From Bryobacterales bacterium (GTDB lineage: Bacteria; Acidobacteriota; Terriglobia; Bryobacterales; Bryobacteraceae), in the NCBI GenBank assembly GCA_026129915.1, contig JAHCHD010000001.1, positions 1-64,000 on the forward strand: a stretch of DNA of 64,000 nt. The letters are read 5' to 3'. Shown here piece by piece: positions 1-8,626 of this stretch (positions are counted from its first letter, which is position 1; the number at the start of each line of letters is the position of its first letter). The notes below the pieces were generated by a model, which saw nothing but the letters and a program-made list of their open reading frames with translations, was not told the DNA's origin and made no database searches. Both the position numbers and the translations under genes were made by a program.

Positions 1-470
1 GGCGCAGGTTAACAGTGTTAAGGCGCTACGCCGTTGCAAATAGGCGAGATAGAAATCGCAAACCGTGGAAAAGTGCATGGAGGGTGGTTCGCGTGTGGCC
101 GGAGATGGTGGGGTCGCAGGCGCAAATGGGCGCCTGCTCCATGGTCGCTGCGCGGCTGTTTGGCTGTCGGTATGGCTGGCCATGGGTTTGCTCGCGTTGC
201 TCGCTGCACCCATGGCAATAATTGTGTCGCCGCGTTGGGGCTGGGACGGGTGACGGCATGTTGGATTGCGTTCTTGTAGCTGACTGACATACCGAAGTGT
301 AGGAACCAGCGCGGGGATGGATGGACCTTGGCATGGGAATTGGCTTGGCCAATCGGCTAGGCCAGCGAAGCGGTCTTGCCTCGCTGGACCCTTCCGTGCC
401 CCGTGCCTGAAGATCCAGATGTGAAGGCCATAGCGCAACTCGCGGCACCATCCAGGAGTATTCTTTAAGC
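1..470. other. Non-coding left edge upstream of hicBA
   Basis: No convincing gene is seen. Most of the stretch is dispersed repeat copy A (99-277, listed separately). A small palindrome (ATTGGC-ttg-GCCAAT, 339-353) lies about 120 bases before hicB and could be an operator, but nothing else supports that. An AGGAG at 454-458 is the likely ribosome site of hicB. Open frames here overlap each other on both strands and show no family resemblance. Confidence 0.6.
99..277. repeat. Imperfect dispersed repeat, copy A (left of hicBA)
   Basis: This stretch matches 1281-1447 in the same orientation. It differs by one 12-base insertion and scattered substitutions; over the 96 bases after the insertion I count 15 mismatches, about 84% identity. 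The mismatches fall evenly over the three codon positions, so it is unlikely to be a conserved coding sequence even though both strands have open frames. Its identity as a mobile or structural element is unknown. Confidence 0.75.
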
Positions 471-680
471 ATGCGGACATTCCAGGTTGTGGTGGAGCGT
501 GATCCGGAAACGCGGCTGTACGTAGGGTACGTCCCTGGCTGGCCGGGCGCGCATAGCCAGGGCGAGTCGCTCGATGAACTGCAGAGTAATTTGCAGGAGG
601 TCGTGGATATGCTCCTTGAGGACGGCGAACCTGAGTTCGAGTCTGAATTCGTTGCGATTCAGACGATCCAGGTGGCCTAG
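471..680 (+). CDS. hicB: HicB-family antitoxin
   Basis: Short 69-residue antitoxin of the HicB family, a partial RNase H-like fold that binds and neutralises the HicA mRNA interferase. The family pattern is visible: strand-rich N-terminus (TFQVVVERD), the V-x-G-Y-V-P-x-x-P-G-A core at about residues 18-27, then a helix with SLDELQSNLQEVVDMLLEDG. It lacks the C-terminal DNA-binding extension of longer HicB proteins, so any autoregulation would need another contact. The stop codon overlaps the GTG start of hicA by one base (TAGTG), which implies translational coupling. AGGAG lies 12 bases before the ATG. The pair sits between two copies of a direct repeat. Family assignment is firm; function is by homology. 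Confidence 0.88.
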   Translation: MRTFQVVVERDPETRLYVGYVPGWPGAHSQGESLDELQSNLQEVVDMLLEDGEPEFESEFVAIQTIQVA

Positions 681-913
681 TGTCCGCGTTACCGGTACTC
701 AAGCCACGCGAGGTGGTCGCCCTGCTGGAATTCTTGGGGTTCAACGAAGTCCGCCAGCGGGGTTCCCACAAGCAGTTCCGGCATCGGGACGGGCGGGGAA
801 CAACCGTTCCGTTTCACTCCGGACGTGACATCTCTCCAACGCTGCTGCGCAAGATCGCAAAAGATATCGGAATGACGGCAGAACAGTTTGTGGGGAGCCA
901 CCGTAGCACCTGA
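680..913 (+). CDS. hicA: HicA-family mRNA interferase toxin
   Basis: A 77-residue HicA toxin with a double-stranded-RNA-binding-like fold that cleaves mRNA when free of HicB. The typical layout is present: a helix (PREVVALLEFLGF), the catalytic G-S-H at residues 28-30, then KQFRH, the TTVPFH strand and ISPTLLRKIAKDIGM. Translation starts at a GTG that overlaps the last base of the hicB stop, so the toxin depends on antitoxin translation. The length is normal and the catalytic His is intact, so the module looks functional. Gene order antitoxin-then-toxin is one of two known HicAB arrangements. Confidence 0.9.
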   Translation: MSALPVLKPREVVALLEFLGFNEVRQRGSHKQFRHRDGRGTTVPFHSGRDISPTLLRKIAKDIGMTAEQFVGSHRST

Positions 914-1280
914 CGACGGGATGCCGGCGCATCGACTTTGCTGCGCTTGGTGGAAGTCCTCAACGCACAAACACAGTACGCCGTTGGGCTTCGCCCTTCG
1001 CGCTCCTTGTGGAGACGGCCATTGAATTGTCTTGCGGGAACCCTGGTGAAGGAAGCGGGCTAGCAATTTCGAGGGTCTCCCGGCGCCTCCCCCTACTCGC
1101 CAGCAGCTGTTTTACGAGAGACCGACTGCCCGAGAGAAGCGGAAATCTGGGCGGTAGCGCGCTGAGGGGAGTTGGTTGTCCGGTTCCCGTTTCCCGGGAC
1201 GCATCGGCGCTTTCGACAACAATGTGCGCTGGCGGCCGTGAACAGGGGAAGCCCCGAGTTGGCACGTCAACGCCCGTGAG

Positions 1281-1447
1281 GCCGGGATGGTGGGGTCGCG
1301 GGCGCAACTGGGCACCTGCTCCATGGTGGCTTCGCCGCTGTTTGGCTGTCCACGGGTTTGCTCGCGTTGCTCGCGTCACCCATGGCAACGATTCTGTCGC
1401 CCCGTTTGGGCTGGAACGGGCAACGGCATGTGGGTTTGCGTTCGTCA
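1281..1447. repeat. Imperfect dispersed repeat, copy B (right of hicBA)
   Basis: Direct-orientation partner of 99-277, lacking a 12-base segment found in copy A. The alignment can be followed from the shared GATGGTGGGGTCGC start to the GCGTT near the end. The two copies are about 1 kb apart and enclose hicBA. No terminal inverted repeats or target-site duplications were recognised. Confidence 0.75.
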
Positions 1448-1730
1448 GGCTGCATGCGTGTAGCGGCCGGCGCGCGGGAGTTCTGGCGTGCTGGCGCAAG
1501 ATGGGCCTGAGGCTGGGGCTGTAGGTGCCTTGTTGTCAGAATGTTGCAGGAACTTTGGAAATTTCTGGCAGTGGCGTGACGGGTGGCGCGACGGGCCGCA
1601 TGAATTGGCACGAAGGTCGCGAGATTCGGTCCGGGAGGCTGCTGCAGGTGCAGAGGTGCCGACTCAGAAACCCGGAAACACGGAGGCTGTCACCAACGCG
1701 CAGTCACCAACGCGCGCCAATGCAAACGGC

Positions 1731-1856
1731 AGGGACCGCACCTTCGAATGGCTGCGTCGCGGTATCGAGGAATGCGCCAGAGAGCCCATCTCCTTGGTCC
1801 AGCAGCCCGCGCTAAACGATCTGCGTGCAGACCCGCGCTTCGGCCAACTTGGATGA
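1731..1856 (+). pseudogene. Relic of a TPR-type protein C-terminus
   Basis: In this frame the sequence reads DRTFEWLRRGIEEC, then LNDLRADPRFGQLG and a stop. That resembles the last repeat of tetratricopeptide proteins and TPR-tailed serine/threonine kinases common in Acidobacteriota (a ...AFEWLE-x-A... helix followed by ...L-x-x-DPRF-x-x-L...). The open frame upstream of it has no recognisable domain. I infer a decayed gene of which only the tail survives. A short unrelated protein cannot be excluded. Confidence 0.35.
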
Positions 1857-1947
1857 TAAATCTGGGGCCAACCCGGGGCTTTCGAGAACGCAGCCTTTGC
1901 CGATGCGTACCGGATAGCCCTTGCCTGGCTGGCCCCTCAGATGCCCG

Positions 1948-4900
1948 CTAGAACTCCAGCCGGAGCGCAAGCTGAATGGATCGCGGACCACCCACCTGGA
2001 ACAAGGGGTTGGGTCCGCTCACCGCGCCTACACTGCGAATCTGTGTGGAGACTCCAAAGTTCGGACTGGTGAGCACCCCTGTGGGGTTGGCGAAGTTTGT
2101 CGTGTTGGCGAGGTTGAAGGCTTCGGCCCGAAAGCTGAGGGCTATAGTATCGGTGATGGCAAAACGACGGCGCAGCGCCAAATCCACCTGGGATAAACCG
2201 AACCCACGCACCACATTGCGGCCTAGTGTTCCTTGACGGGCCTGCGCCAAGGGGGTGGCTGCATCGAAGGCCGCGGGGTTAATGCGCCAGCCACCGGGCA
2301 GCGTGTCGCTTTCGATGTAGAGCGGCTGGCCAGGAACCAGGTCAGGACGGGACACGTTGGTGAGACCAAGGCCAAGCACATCGCGCCCGCTAATGATGTT
2401 CACGGGCAGCGCGGAAGTGAAGCGCACCACAGAGTCGAACGCGAAGCCACCGGTGACGGACTGCAGGAAGCGGCTGTTACCCAGTGCGGGCAGCTCCCAG
2501 GTTGCTGACCCAGTGAAGGCATGACGGATATCAAACTCAGAGGGACCTCGGTCCGCCCTTGGGTCTGAGCGCAAGACAGGCGTCTGGAAATTGGAGATGG
2601 ACTCATCCGAAGCAGTATCCAGGCTCTTGCCCCAGGTGTAGGCAAGCAGAGCCTGGAAGTTGCGGGTCATGCGGCGCTTGAACTGCACCTGAAGGGCATC
2701 GTAATCAGAGAAGGCTGCGTTGGTGACGTAGTCAATGCGGGTGAAGGCAGGGTTTTGCAACACAGAGGGACGCAGACTCTCGACACGCGCCAGCATTCTG
2801 CCCGCTGCGCCGACGTAGCTGATGGACAATGAGTTTGCCGCACCGAGTGGCTGTTCCACGGCAAGGCTGTACTGCCGGGTACGAGGTAACTGGTAGCCCT
2901 CCTCGAAGGCAAACAGTCTGGGGTACGGCGGCTGCATGGACACGGGAGGCACTGGCTCGAAGAACAACGGATCCTCGATGCTCGTGTTGGGCAGTACACG
3001 CTGCCTGGAGTTGGGGAAGAAGCCTGGGCTCTGCGCGGTTCCCGCGAAGGCGTTACCCAGATCGTAGAAGACACCGAAGCCTGCGCGGATGACGGTAGCC
3101 AGGGAGTTGAAGGGCTGCCAGGCTACGCCCACGCGCGGCGCCACGTTGCCCCAGGTGGTGTCGTAGAGACGGGTCCCGGCGGGATCCAGTGTGGCCGTCT
3201 GCGGGGTGTCGAGCCCGCGCACGGTCAATGGGGGATCCCCCCCGGCATCGCCCGGTGCGGGATTCACCTCCCAGCGTGCGCCATAGGTGAGCGTGAGGCG
3301 AGGCGCAATCCGCCAGGCGTCCTGCACGAACGCGGAGAAGTTATCGTAGCGCGGCTCCAGAAAGCGATCCACTTCGGTCACGCTACCCGTAGGCACAATG
3401 CCGGTAATCAGGTTAGTGATGCTCGTGAAGGTGAGCGTCTTGCCATACAGCCTGCCCCCGATGTTCGGCGCAAGCCGTCGGTAATCGGCGCCAAACTTCC
3501 AGGCATGCGCACCGGTGGTCCAGTTGGTGGTGTTGACGAAGTTCCACTGTTGTTGGCTGTTCAAACTGAAGGTTCCCGGGCTGAGGGTGTTGTCGTCATT
3601 CGGGTCAACCTGCAGGTAGAGGAGCGCTGTTGGTCCAGCGGCATAGCCGGGAATGAGGATGTTCTCCGGCAACAGCTTGGCGCCGCCGAAGGTGTCCTGC
3701 TGGTAGATCTGCCCTGCCCGGGAGCGGCTCCAGTTCACGCGGAAATCGTTGTTCACGGCGGGCGAGAGCACGGCGGTTGCGCCGACAGTGGCGGTTTCCG
3801 TGAGCGCCGGCAACACCGCCACAAAACTGGCGGCGGCATAGCGCGCCCGTTCGCGACTCTCCGACGGGGCGTAGTTGTAACGCCCGAAGAGCGTCACGCG
3901 ATCGTTGAAGGCATGATCCAGCCGGACACTGGTGGCATCCAGCGTGGAAGGGTTTGAGAAGCTGGCCAGAAACGGGGCCTCCAACGGGGCATCGGCAAAG
4001 GCAGGCCCGGTAGGCAGCGGGTAAGCCTCCAGCAGATTGCGCAGGATGCCCGTCGCCTGTGCGCGCGCTTCTACGGTTGGCACACGCAGCGGCCGGGAGA
4101 TGACAGGCTGCACCAAACGCAGACCCTCATGCGACACAAAGAAGAACGTGCGGTTGCGGCCATCATAGAACTTGGGTACGAACACGGGCCCGCCCAGCGT
4201 GAAGCCGTAGTTATTTTGACGGAGCGCCGCGCGGGGAAGCCGGTTGCGGTTGCCAAACCAACTGTTGGCATCCAGCTTGTCGTTGCGCAGATAGTTGAAC
4301 AGGACACCGTGGAGTTCATTGGTGCCAGAGCGGGTCACGATGGCTACCTGGCCGCCGGGCTGCCGACCATACTCCGGGGCATAGGTGGAGGTTTGGATGG
4401 TGAACTCCTGCACGGCGTCCACGCTGGCCAGGGTGTTTGTGCCACCCAGCGCGGAGAAAGAGGGAATAGAGCCTGAGGCGCCCTCGTAGGGCGTCGTCGC
4501 GAACACCATCCCGAAGTTCGCGCTGACGCCATCCACCGTGAAGTAGTTGGCGGCGGTGCGCTGGCCGTTCACTGAGAACTGCCCGTTGTTGACGATGCTG
4601 GAGTTGGTGAGCACCACACCCGGAGAGAGATTGATGAGCGTTTGAAAACTGCGGCCGTTCAGGGGTTGGTTTTCAATGAAGCCGCGATCCACGGCAGTGG
4701 CAACGGCCGGGGCCAGACTTACCAAAGGCAATTCCCCCACCACATTCACGGCATCGGACTGGGCGGCAATGGCAAGCTGGAGGCGCAGCGTGCGCTGGTC
4801 TTTCGCATTCAGCACCAGTGACTCCACGCGCTCTGCGCGAAAGCCCGGTTTGGCCACGGTGAGCTCATAGTTGCTGGGCGCCAGTTGCGGCAACGTGAAA

Positions 4901-5091
4901 TAGCCGCTGTCGTTGGTGAGGGTCTCGCGGACCAGGCCGCGCACGGGATCCTTCAACGTCACGGTGGCGCCCGACACGCTGGCGTTCTGTTCATCCAGAA
5001 CAACACCCGTTAGCGTGGCCAGCGTGCTTTGGCCGAGGAGCGCCAGGCTCCCCAGCACAACAAGGACAAATGATCGGAAGTACAAGTTCAT
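1948..5091 (-). CDS. Oar-like TonB-dependent receptor with carboxypeptidase-regulatory domain
   Basis: Large (1047 residue) outer-membrane protein of the Acidobacterial TonB-receptor/Oar type. It has a signal peptide (residues 1-25), an N-terminal carboxypeptidase-regulatory-like beta-sandwich (about 25-105, TGVVLDEQNASVSGATVTLKD), a plug-like region with LNGRSFQTLINLSPGV, and a long beta-barrel ending in the aromatic terminus ALRLEF. I chose the ATG at 5091 rather than 5097: it overlaps the upstream stop as ATGA and has AGGA six bases before it. It is therefore co-translated with the sialidase-fold gene upstream. The ligand is unknown; the neighbouring MbnP/MbnH/CusF genes suggest a metal or metal chelate, which is inference. 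No TonB box was identified. Confidence 0.88.
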   Translation of the reverse strand: MNLYFRSFVLVVLGSLALLGQSTLATLTGVVLDEQNASVSGATVTLKDPVRGLVRETLTNDSGYFTLPQLAPSNYELTVAKPGFRAERVESLVLNAKDQRTLRLQLAIAAQSDAVNVVGELPLVSLAPAVATAVDRGFIENQPLNGRSFQTLINLSPGVVLTNSSIVNNGQFSVNGQRTAANYFTVDGVSANFGMVFATTPYEGASGSIPSFSALGGTNTLASVDAVQEFTIQTSTYAPEYGRQPGGQVAIVTRSGTNELHGVLFNYLRNDKLDANSWFGNRNRLPRAALRQNNYGFTLGGPVFVPKFYDGRNRTFFFVSHEGLRLVQPVISRPLRVPTVEARAQATGILRNLLEAYPLPTGPAFADAPLEAPFLASFSNPSTLDATSVRLDHAFNDRVTLFGRYNYAPSESRERARYAAASFVAVLPALTETATVGATAVLSPAVNNDFRVNWSRSRAGQIYQQDTFGGAKLLPENILIPGYAAGPTALLYLQVDPNDDNTLSPGTFSLNSQQQWNFVNTTNWTTGAHAWKFGADYRRLAPNIGGRLYGKTLTFTSITNLITGIVPTGSVTEVDRFLEPRYDNFSAFVQDAWRIAPRLTLTYGARWEVNPAPGDAGGDPPLTVRGLDTPQTATLDPAGTRLYDTTWGNVAPRVGVAWQPFNSLATVIRAGFGVFYDLGNAFAGTAQSPGFFPNSRQRVLPNTSIEDPLFFEPVPPVSMQPPYPRLFAFEEGYQLPRTRQYSLAVEQPLGAANSLSISYVGAAGRMLARVESLRPSVLQNPAFTRIDYVTNAAFSDYDALQVQFKRRMTRNFQALLAYTWGKSLDTASDESISNFQTPVLRSDPRADRGPSEFDIRHAFTGSATWELPALGNSRFLQSVTGGFAFDSVVRFTSALPVNIISGRDVLGLGLTNVSRPDLVPGQPLYIESDTLPGGWRINPAAFDAATPLAQARQGTLGRNVVRGFGLSQVDLALRRRFAITDTIALSFRAEAFNLANTTNFANPTGVLTSPNFGVSTQIRSVGAVSGPNPLFQVGGPRSIQLALRLEF

Positions 5092-6362
5092 TTCCATTCC
5101 TTTGGGATGATGGCGGACAAAGGCATTCGTTGAACACGAATGCCGTCTTCCCGCCAGGCGACAAATAGCTCTTGGTGGGCAACCAGCAACTGTGGGAAGC
5201 CGGTGGTGCGGGCGGCAGGGACGGTGGCCAGCGTGGCGGCAATCCCGCGGCCTTCCGTGCGGTGGACGGCACGCACGCGCAGGGTGGCCTTGCCTTCGCC
5301 CAAGGATTCCAGCCAGACGATGACGTAGCGGCCTTCGCCTGCCGCGCGCAGGCTGGCGCGTCCAAGCGGATTCCCATCGTCCACCCGGACAGGCGCGCCA
5401 AAGGACGGCGCATCCAGGGGAGAGAACGCGACCTGCACCTTCGCGCCACCGCCGCGAGTGAACCAGACGATGGCGGCATGTGTCTCGTCGCGGTCCATGG
5501 CTGGGCCATCCGTGGGGCAGCCGTTAATCTGCCATCCATCCGGGTGTACGGTGCGCGGTTCCCCGGGCACCCCATCGCGAACGGCGATGACGGAGATGTC
5601 GCGAATCTCTCCAGGGCGGTGGTCGCGATAGGCTACCCAGATGGCGTTGCTGGTGGCCAGGGCGGCGGTCTGACAGCACGAGCAGACGTCGTCGTCCAGC
5701 AAGGTGTCGCGGTGGACCCTGCCCGCGGCATTCAGTTCCAGAAGGCGCAGCGTCTTGCGATGGTCGTGGTTGTCGTGACCGCCGTGACCGGGATGCGCTG
5801 CCTGGTGTTGTGGCACTGCGGGCTCTGGCGGCGCCAGGTAGGCAGCGCCCATTCCTTGGGGAAGTGGAACAAAGCTGAGGAAGCCCGCATAGTCTTCCTT
5901 CTCATCGCGACAAATCGCGTGGATCTCGCGCCACCGTCCATCCTTGCCTTGCTGCCCAATGCGGATGCCGTAGCCGTACTTGCCACCCTCGGGGGCACGT
6001 GCCAGCCAATGGGCATAGCGCTGCCCGGCGCCGTCGAAGGCCATGCTGCCGAAGTCGGCCCAGTTCACGAACCACTTCGCACCTTGGGCGGCGATTTGCG
6101 GCGGTTCCCACTGCTTGCCCCGCCACAAGGAATACAGCAGCGCGTGCTGTCCCTCGGCCGCTGGCTGAGTCCAGGCCAACAGCACCTCCCCGCGCAGACC
6201 CAACGTGAAGAACGGCATGCCACTGCCCGCGGCCGCATTCGGTTGTTGGTCCAGCGCTTCAGCCGAGGGTGAAGCTCCAGCCCCCAGGCCCATTGCGGAG
6301 CTCAGCAGAATGGGTAGCGCGCGGACAGAGAATTCACGACGACCGAGAGTGTGGTGCAGCAT
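5088..6362 (-). CDS. Exported sialidase-fold (BNR-like) protein with CxCC and His-rich motifs
   Basis: A 424-residue exported protein. The N-terminus has a twin-arginine-like signal (GRREFSV, then a hydrophobic run to about residue 32). The body resembles exo-alpha-sialidase-like beta-propeller proteins, with repeated strands ending in aromatic residues (HALLYSLWRGKQW, ETHAAIVWF, GRYVIVWLE). Characteristic Cys motifs are present: D-V-C-S-C-C at 225-230 and N-G-C-P-T-D-G-P around 280-287. A His-rich stretch (about 186-201) carries seven His. These look like metal ligands. The gene is the first of a two-gene unit with the TonB receptor (ATGA overlap) and diverges from the sensor-kinase gene. 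A RegA-like site lies in the shared 176-base promoter gap. True sialidase activity is doubtful; a metal-binding role is inferred from motifs and context. Confidence 0.7.
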   Translation of the reverse strand: MLHHTLGRREFSVRALPILLSSAMGLGAGASPSAEALDQQPNAAAGSGMPFFTLGLRGEVLLAWTQPAAEGQHALLYSLWRGKQWEPPQIAAQGAKWFVNWADFGSMAFDGAGQRYAHWLARAPEGGKYGYGIRIGQQGKDGRWREIHAICRDEKEDYAGFLSFVPLPQGMGAAYLAPPEPAVPQHQAAHPGHGGHDNHDHRKTLRLLELNAAGRVHRDTLLDDDVCSCCQTAALATSNAIWVAYRDHRPGEIRDISVIAVRDGVPGEPRTVHPDGWQINGCPTDGPAMDRDETHAAIVWFTRGGGAKVQVAFSPLDAPSFGAPVRVDDGNPLGRASLRAAGEGRYVIVWLESLGEGKATLRVRAVHRTEGRGIAATLATVPAARTTGFPQLLVAHQELFVAWREDGIRVQRMPLSAIIPKEWK

Positions 6363-6441
6363 ATCTTTTCGAAAGGCCCAGGGATGAAGGCGATGGGATC
6401 GCCTACTGCTTTCAGCTTAGGGGCGCGGGCTCAAGCTGTCG

Positions 6442-6457
6442 CGCGGCAAATTGTCGC
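6442..6457. promoter_or_regulatory. Candidate RegA/PrrA-type operator, site 1
   Basis: CGCGGCA-AATT-GTCGC, an imperfect palindrome in the divergent gap between the sialidase-fold gene and the regB-like gene. It fits the GCGRC...GNCGC half-site pattern described for RegA/PrrA regulators and shares 11 of 16 bases with site 3 (8798-8813). It is placed to control both divergent units. No matching -35/-10 pair was recognised. Confidence 0.5.
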
Positions 6458-6538
6458 AGGCACGCCGTGGGAGGGCTCGCGGCGTCACAATGGGAATATG
6501 CGGAACTGTGCGCAGTGGCGCCGCCTTCCCGGAATGCG

Positions 6539-7966
6539 ATGAGCACCAACAATCACCCCTCGGCCAAGCTTCCCGCGGACCCAGGCGCCACGCATGGTAG
6601 CCCCGACCGTGCGGCCATGCAGAGCCAGCAGGCCCAGCTTTCCGAACGGCTGCTGGCGCTCAGCAGCACGCCGGACCCTGACTTGGCGCTGCCTTCCGTA
6701 GTGCAATTGCGCTTCGTGCTGCTAGCGGCGGAAGCGCTGCTGCTGCTGCGTTATGGCCCGTTGGAATTGGCCGGCCCGTGGCTGTTTGCGGCAGTGGCGG
6801 CATGGACCGTTCAACTGCTGGCCAATGGCTGGTTGCTGATGCCTACCAGCCTTCGCCGCCAGCAGCCCCAGCACTTGATGGGCGTGGTGTGTGTGCTGGA
6901 TGTGCTGGCCTTCTCCTGCATTCTGGCGGCCACCGGGGGTGCGTCGAACCCCTTCAGCATCTGCTATCTGGTGCTCATCACGCTCTCCGCGGTCTTGCTG
7001 CATCAGGCCTGGACCTGGTGCCTGGGCGGGTTGGCTGCTGTTTGCTATGGCGCCCTGTTCTGGTTGCCGGGGACGGCCCCTGTAGGTTCTGCCGGCATCG
7101 ATCACGCTGCGATGGATCACGCAGCCATGAAGCACGCGGTGGAGGGCGGCTACCAGCAGCACCTCACCGAGATGTGGGTTGCCTTTCTAGTGGCTGCGGG
7201 CATCATCACCTTCTTCATTGCACGGGTTTCGCACATCCTTAGCCAGAGGCAGAAGGAGGTCCTGCGCCTACAGCGGGAACTGGCCAGCCACGAACGGCTG
7301 GCATCGATTGCTGCCTTGGCCGCCGGCGCGGCGCACGAGATCAACACGCCGCTCGGCACCATCGCGGTGGCGGCGCGGGAAATGGAGCGCGTCGCGGTGA
7401 GCAGCCATCCGGATGTCGCCGAAGACGCGCGCCTCATCCGCGCCGAGGTAGACCGCTGCCGCCGCATCGTCGAGCGCATGTCCCTGCGAGGAGGCGAACT
7501 GGCCGGCGAGGCGCTGCGGACCGTGCAGTTGGAAACGCTCATCCAGTGCGCCCTGGATGAATTGCCGGACGCTGACCGGCCCCGGGTGCGCGTCACCATC
7601 CACCATCCGGATGTGGTGCTTCGTTTGCCCCTCATCGCGGCAGCTAAGTCCCTGGGCGCCTTGCTGCAGAATGCTGTGCAGGCTGCCGGTGCACGGGAGG
7701 ACGTCACGCTTACGGCAAGCGTGTCCAACGGGCGATTGGAATTCCATGTGCAGAACCAGGGACCCGGGCTGGACGCGGCCGCGCTGCAGCGTATTGGGGA
7801 GCCTTTCTATTCCACCAAGGCGGCAGCGGAAGGCATGGGGCTGGGCGCCTATTTGGCCCGGCTCTTCGCCATGCGAATGGGCGGCAACCTGGAGTACTTC
7901 TCTTCGCCAGGCCAAGGCGTTACCGCGCTGCTCACGCTGCGCACAGGGAAGGAACGCCCATGGTAG
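6539..7966 (+). CDS. regB: RegB/PrrB-type redox sensor histidine kinase with His/Met-rich periplasmic loop
   Basis: A 475-residue six-helix membrane kinase. RegB hallmarks are present: GGASNPF at 133-139 (the quinone-site heptapeptide GGxxNPF), the phospho-acceptor His266 in AAHEINTPLG, a Cys at 307 in VDRCRRI that aligns within one residue of the redox-active Cys of RegB, and ATPase boxes NAVQAA and GMGLGAYLA. Unlike classical RegB, the loop between helices 5 and 6 (about 178-210) contains DHAAMDHAAMKH (188-199), alternating His and Met. The usual RegB topology puts this loop in the periplasm, where it looks like a copper site. I chose the ATG at 6539 because upstream in-frame sequence overlaps the divergent gene and has no homology. 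It overlaps the regulator gene by seven bases. The signal sensed (redox, copper or both) is inferred. Confidence 0.85.
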   Translation: MSTNNHPSAKLPADPGATHGSPDRAAMQSQQAQLSERLLALSSTPDPDLALPSVVQLRFVLLAAEALLLLRYGPLELAGPWLFAAVAAWTVQLLANGWLLMPTSLRRQQPQHLMGVVCVLDVLAFSCILAATGGASNPFSICYLVLITLSAVLLHQAWTWCLGGLAAVCYGALFWLPGTAPVGSAGIDHAAMDHAAMKHAVEGGYQQHLTEMWVAFLVAAGIITFFIARVSHILSQRQKEVLRLQRELASHERLASIAALAAGAAHEINTPLGTIAVAAREMERVAVSSHPDVAEDARLIRAEVDRCRRIVERMSLRGGELAGEALRTVQLETLIQCALDELPDADRPRVRVTIHHPDVVLRLPLIAAAKSLGALLQNAVQAAGAREDVTLTASVSNGRLEFHVQNQGPGLDAAALQRIGEPFYSTKAAAEGMGLGAYLARLFAMRMGGNLEYFSSPGQGVTALLTLRTGKERPW

Positions 7967-8514
7967 CGGGGTTGGAAGCCACCCTCAGCGTGCTGATTGT
8001 GGATGACGACGCCACGTTTCGCCAACGTCTGCTGAGGGCTTTCGTGGCTCGCGGCTGGGAAGCCCACGCGGCAGCTAGCGCTCAGGAAGCGATGGCCATG
8101 GCTTCGGAGCACAGCCCGGACCTGGTGCTGCTGGACCTGCGCCTGCGCGAGGATGACGGCTTGGAACTGCTGCCCTCCCTGCGCGCTCTGGACGATTCCT
8201 CCGCCATCTTCATCCTCACCGGATACGGCAGCATTCCCACAGCGCTTACCGCAGCCAAACGAGGGGCGGATCACTACCTCTCCAAGCCCACCGATGTGGA
8301 CGAGATCACTCGCGCCTACACACGCTTTCGCGGCGCGGAGGACTCCGCCGCCCAGGAACCCCATGAGGTGCCCAGCCTGGCCCGCGTGGAGTGGGAGCAT
8401 ATCCAGCGTGTGCTGGCTGACTGCAACGGCAACATCTCACAAACCGCCAAGCTGCTGGGCATTCACCGGCGCTCCCTGCAGCGCAAACTCATCAAGTATC
8501 CGCCCCGGCGTTAA
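7960..8514 (+). CDS. regA: RegA/PrrA-type response regulator
   Basis: A 184-residue two-domain regulator. The receiver domain (about 10-125) has the acidic pair D15-D16, the phospho-acceptor Asp59 in LVLLDLRL, Thr in ILTGYGS and Lys in YLSKPTD. The C-terminal Fis-type helix-turn-helix (about 140-184) reads ISQTAKLLGIHRRSLQRKL, very close to the RegA/ActR/PrrA family. Its start overlaps the kinase stop, so the two are co-translated. Three GCGRC-N6-GNCGC-like palindromes in the gaps of this locus are plausible targets, including autoregulation from 6442-6457. Family assignment is confident; the regulon is inferred. Confidence 0.9.
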   Translation: MVAGLEATLSVLIVDDDATFRQRLLRAFVARGWEAHAAASAQEAMAMASEHSPDLVLLDLRLREDDGLELLPSLRALDDSSAIFILTGYGSIPTALTAAKRGADHYLSKPTDVDEITRAYTRFRGAEDSAAQEPHEVPSLARVEWEHIQRVLADCNGNISQTAKLLGIHRRSLQRKLIKYPPRR

Positions 8515-8626
8515 GCGCACCCCGGCACGCGCCCCGTTGCCTGCGACCATTTGCCACATTTCGCGGCGCGACCGCGCATGGCACTCTAGGCCGCGGAGCC
8601 CTTAATGCTCTGGAGTAGCCCTTTCC
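8515..8626. promoter_or_regulatory. Gap after regA containing RegA-like site 2
   Basis: The 112 bases between regA and the small membrane-protein gene contain TGCGACC-ATTT-GCCAC at 8542-8557. It differs from site 3 (8798-8813) at only two of 16 positions. A GGAG at about 8612 precedes the ATG at 8627. This suggests that the small gene has its own regulated promoter. No clear -10 element was recognised. Confidence 0.45.

Larger units (their letters stand above)
914..1947. other. Gene-poor stretch right of hicBA
   Basis: About 1 kb without an intact gene. It holds repeat copy B (1281-1447) and a degraded gene tail (about 1731-1856), both listed separately. The remaining open frames overlap on both strands and have the Arg/Pro/Ala-heavy composition of random GC-rich DNA. 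A position between a toxin-antitoxin module and a receptor gene, with repeats and a gene relic, fits an insertion-prone segment. Confidence 0.55.

Noticed and set aside
5172-6272. 366-codon open frame on the plus strand
   Set aside because: It is a complete shadow of the minus-strand sialidase-fold gene, which has a signal peptide and family motifs; the plus frame has none.
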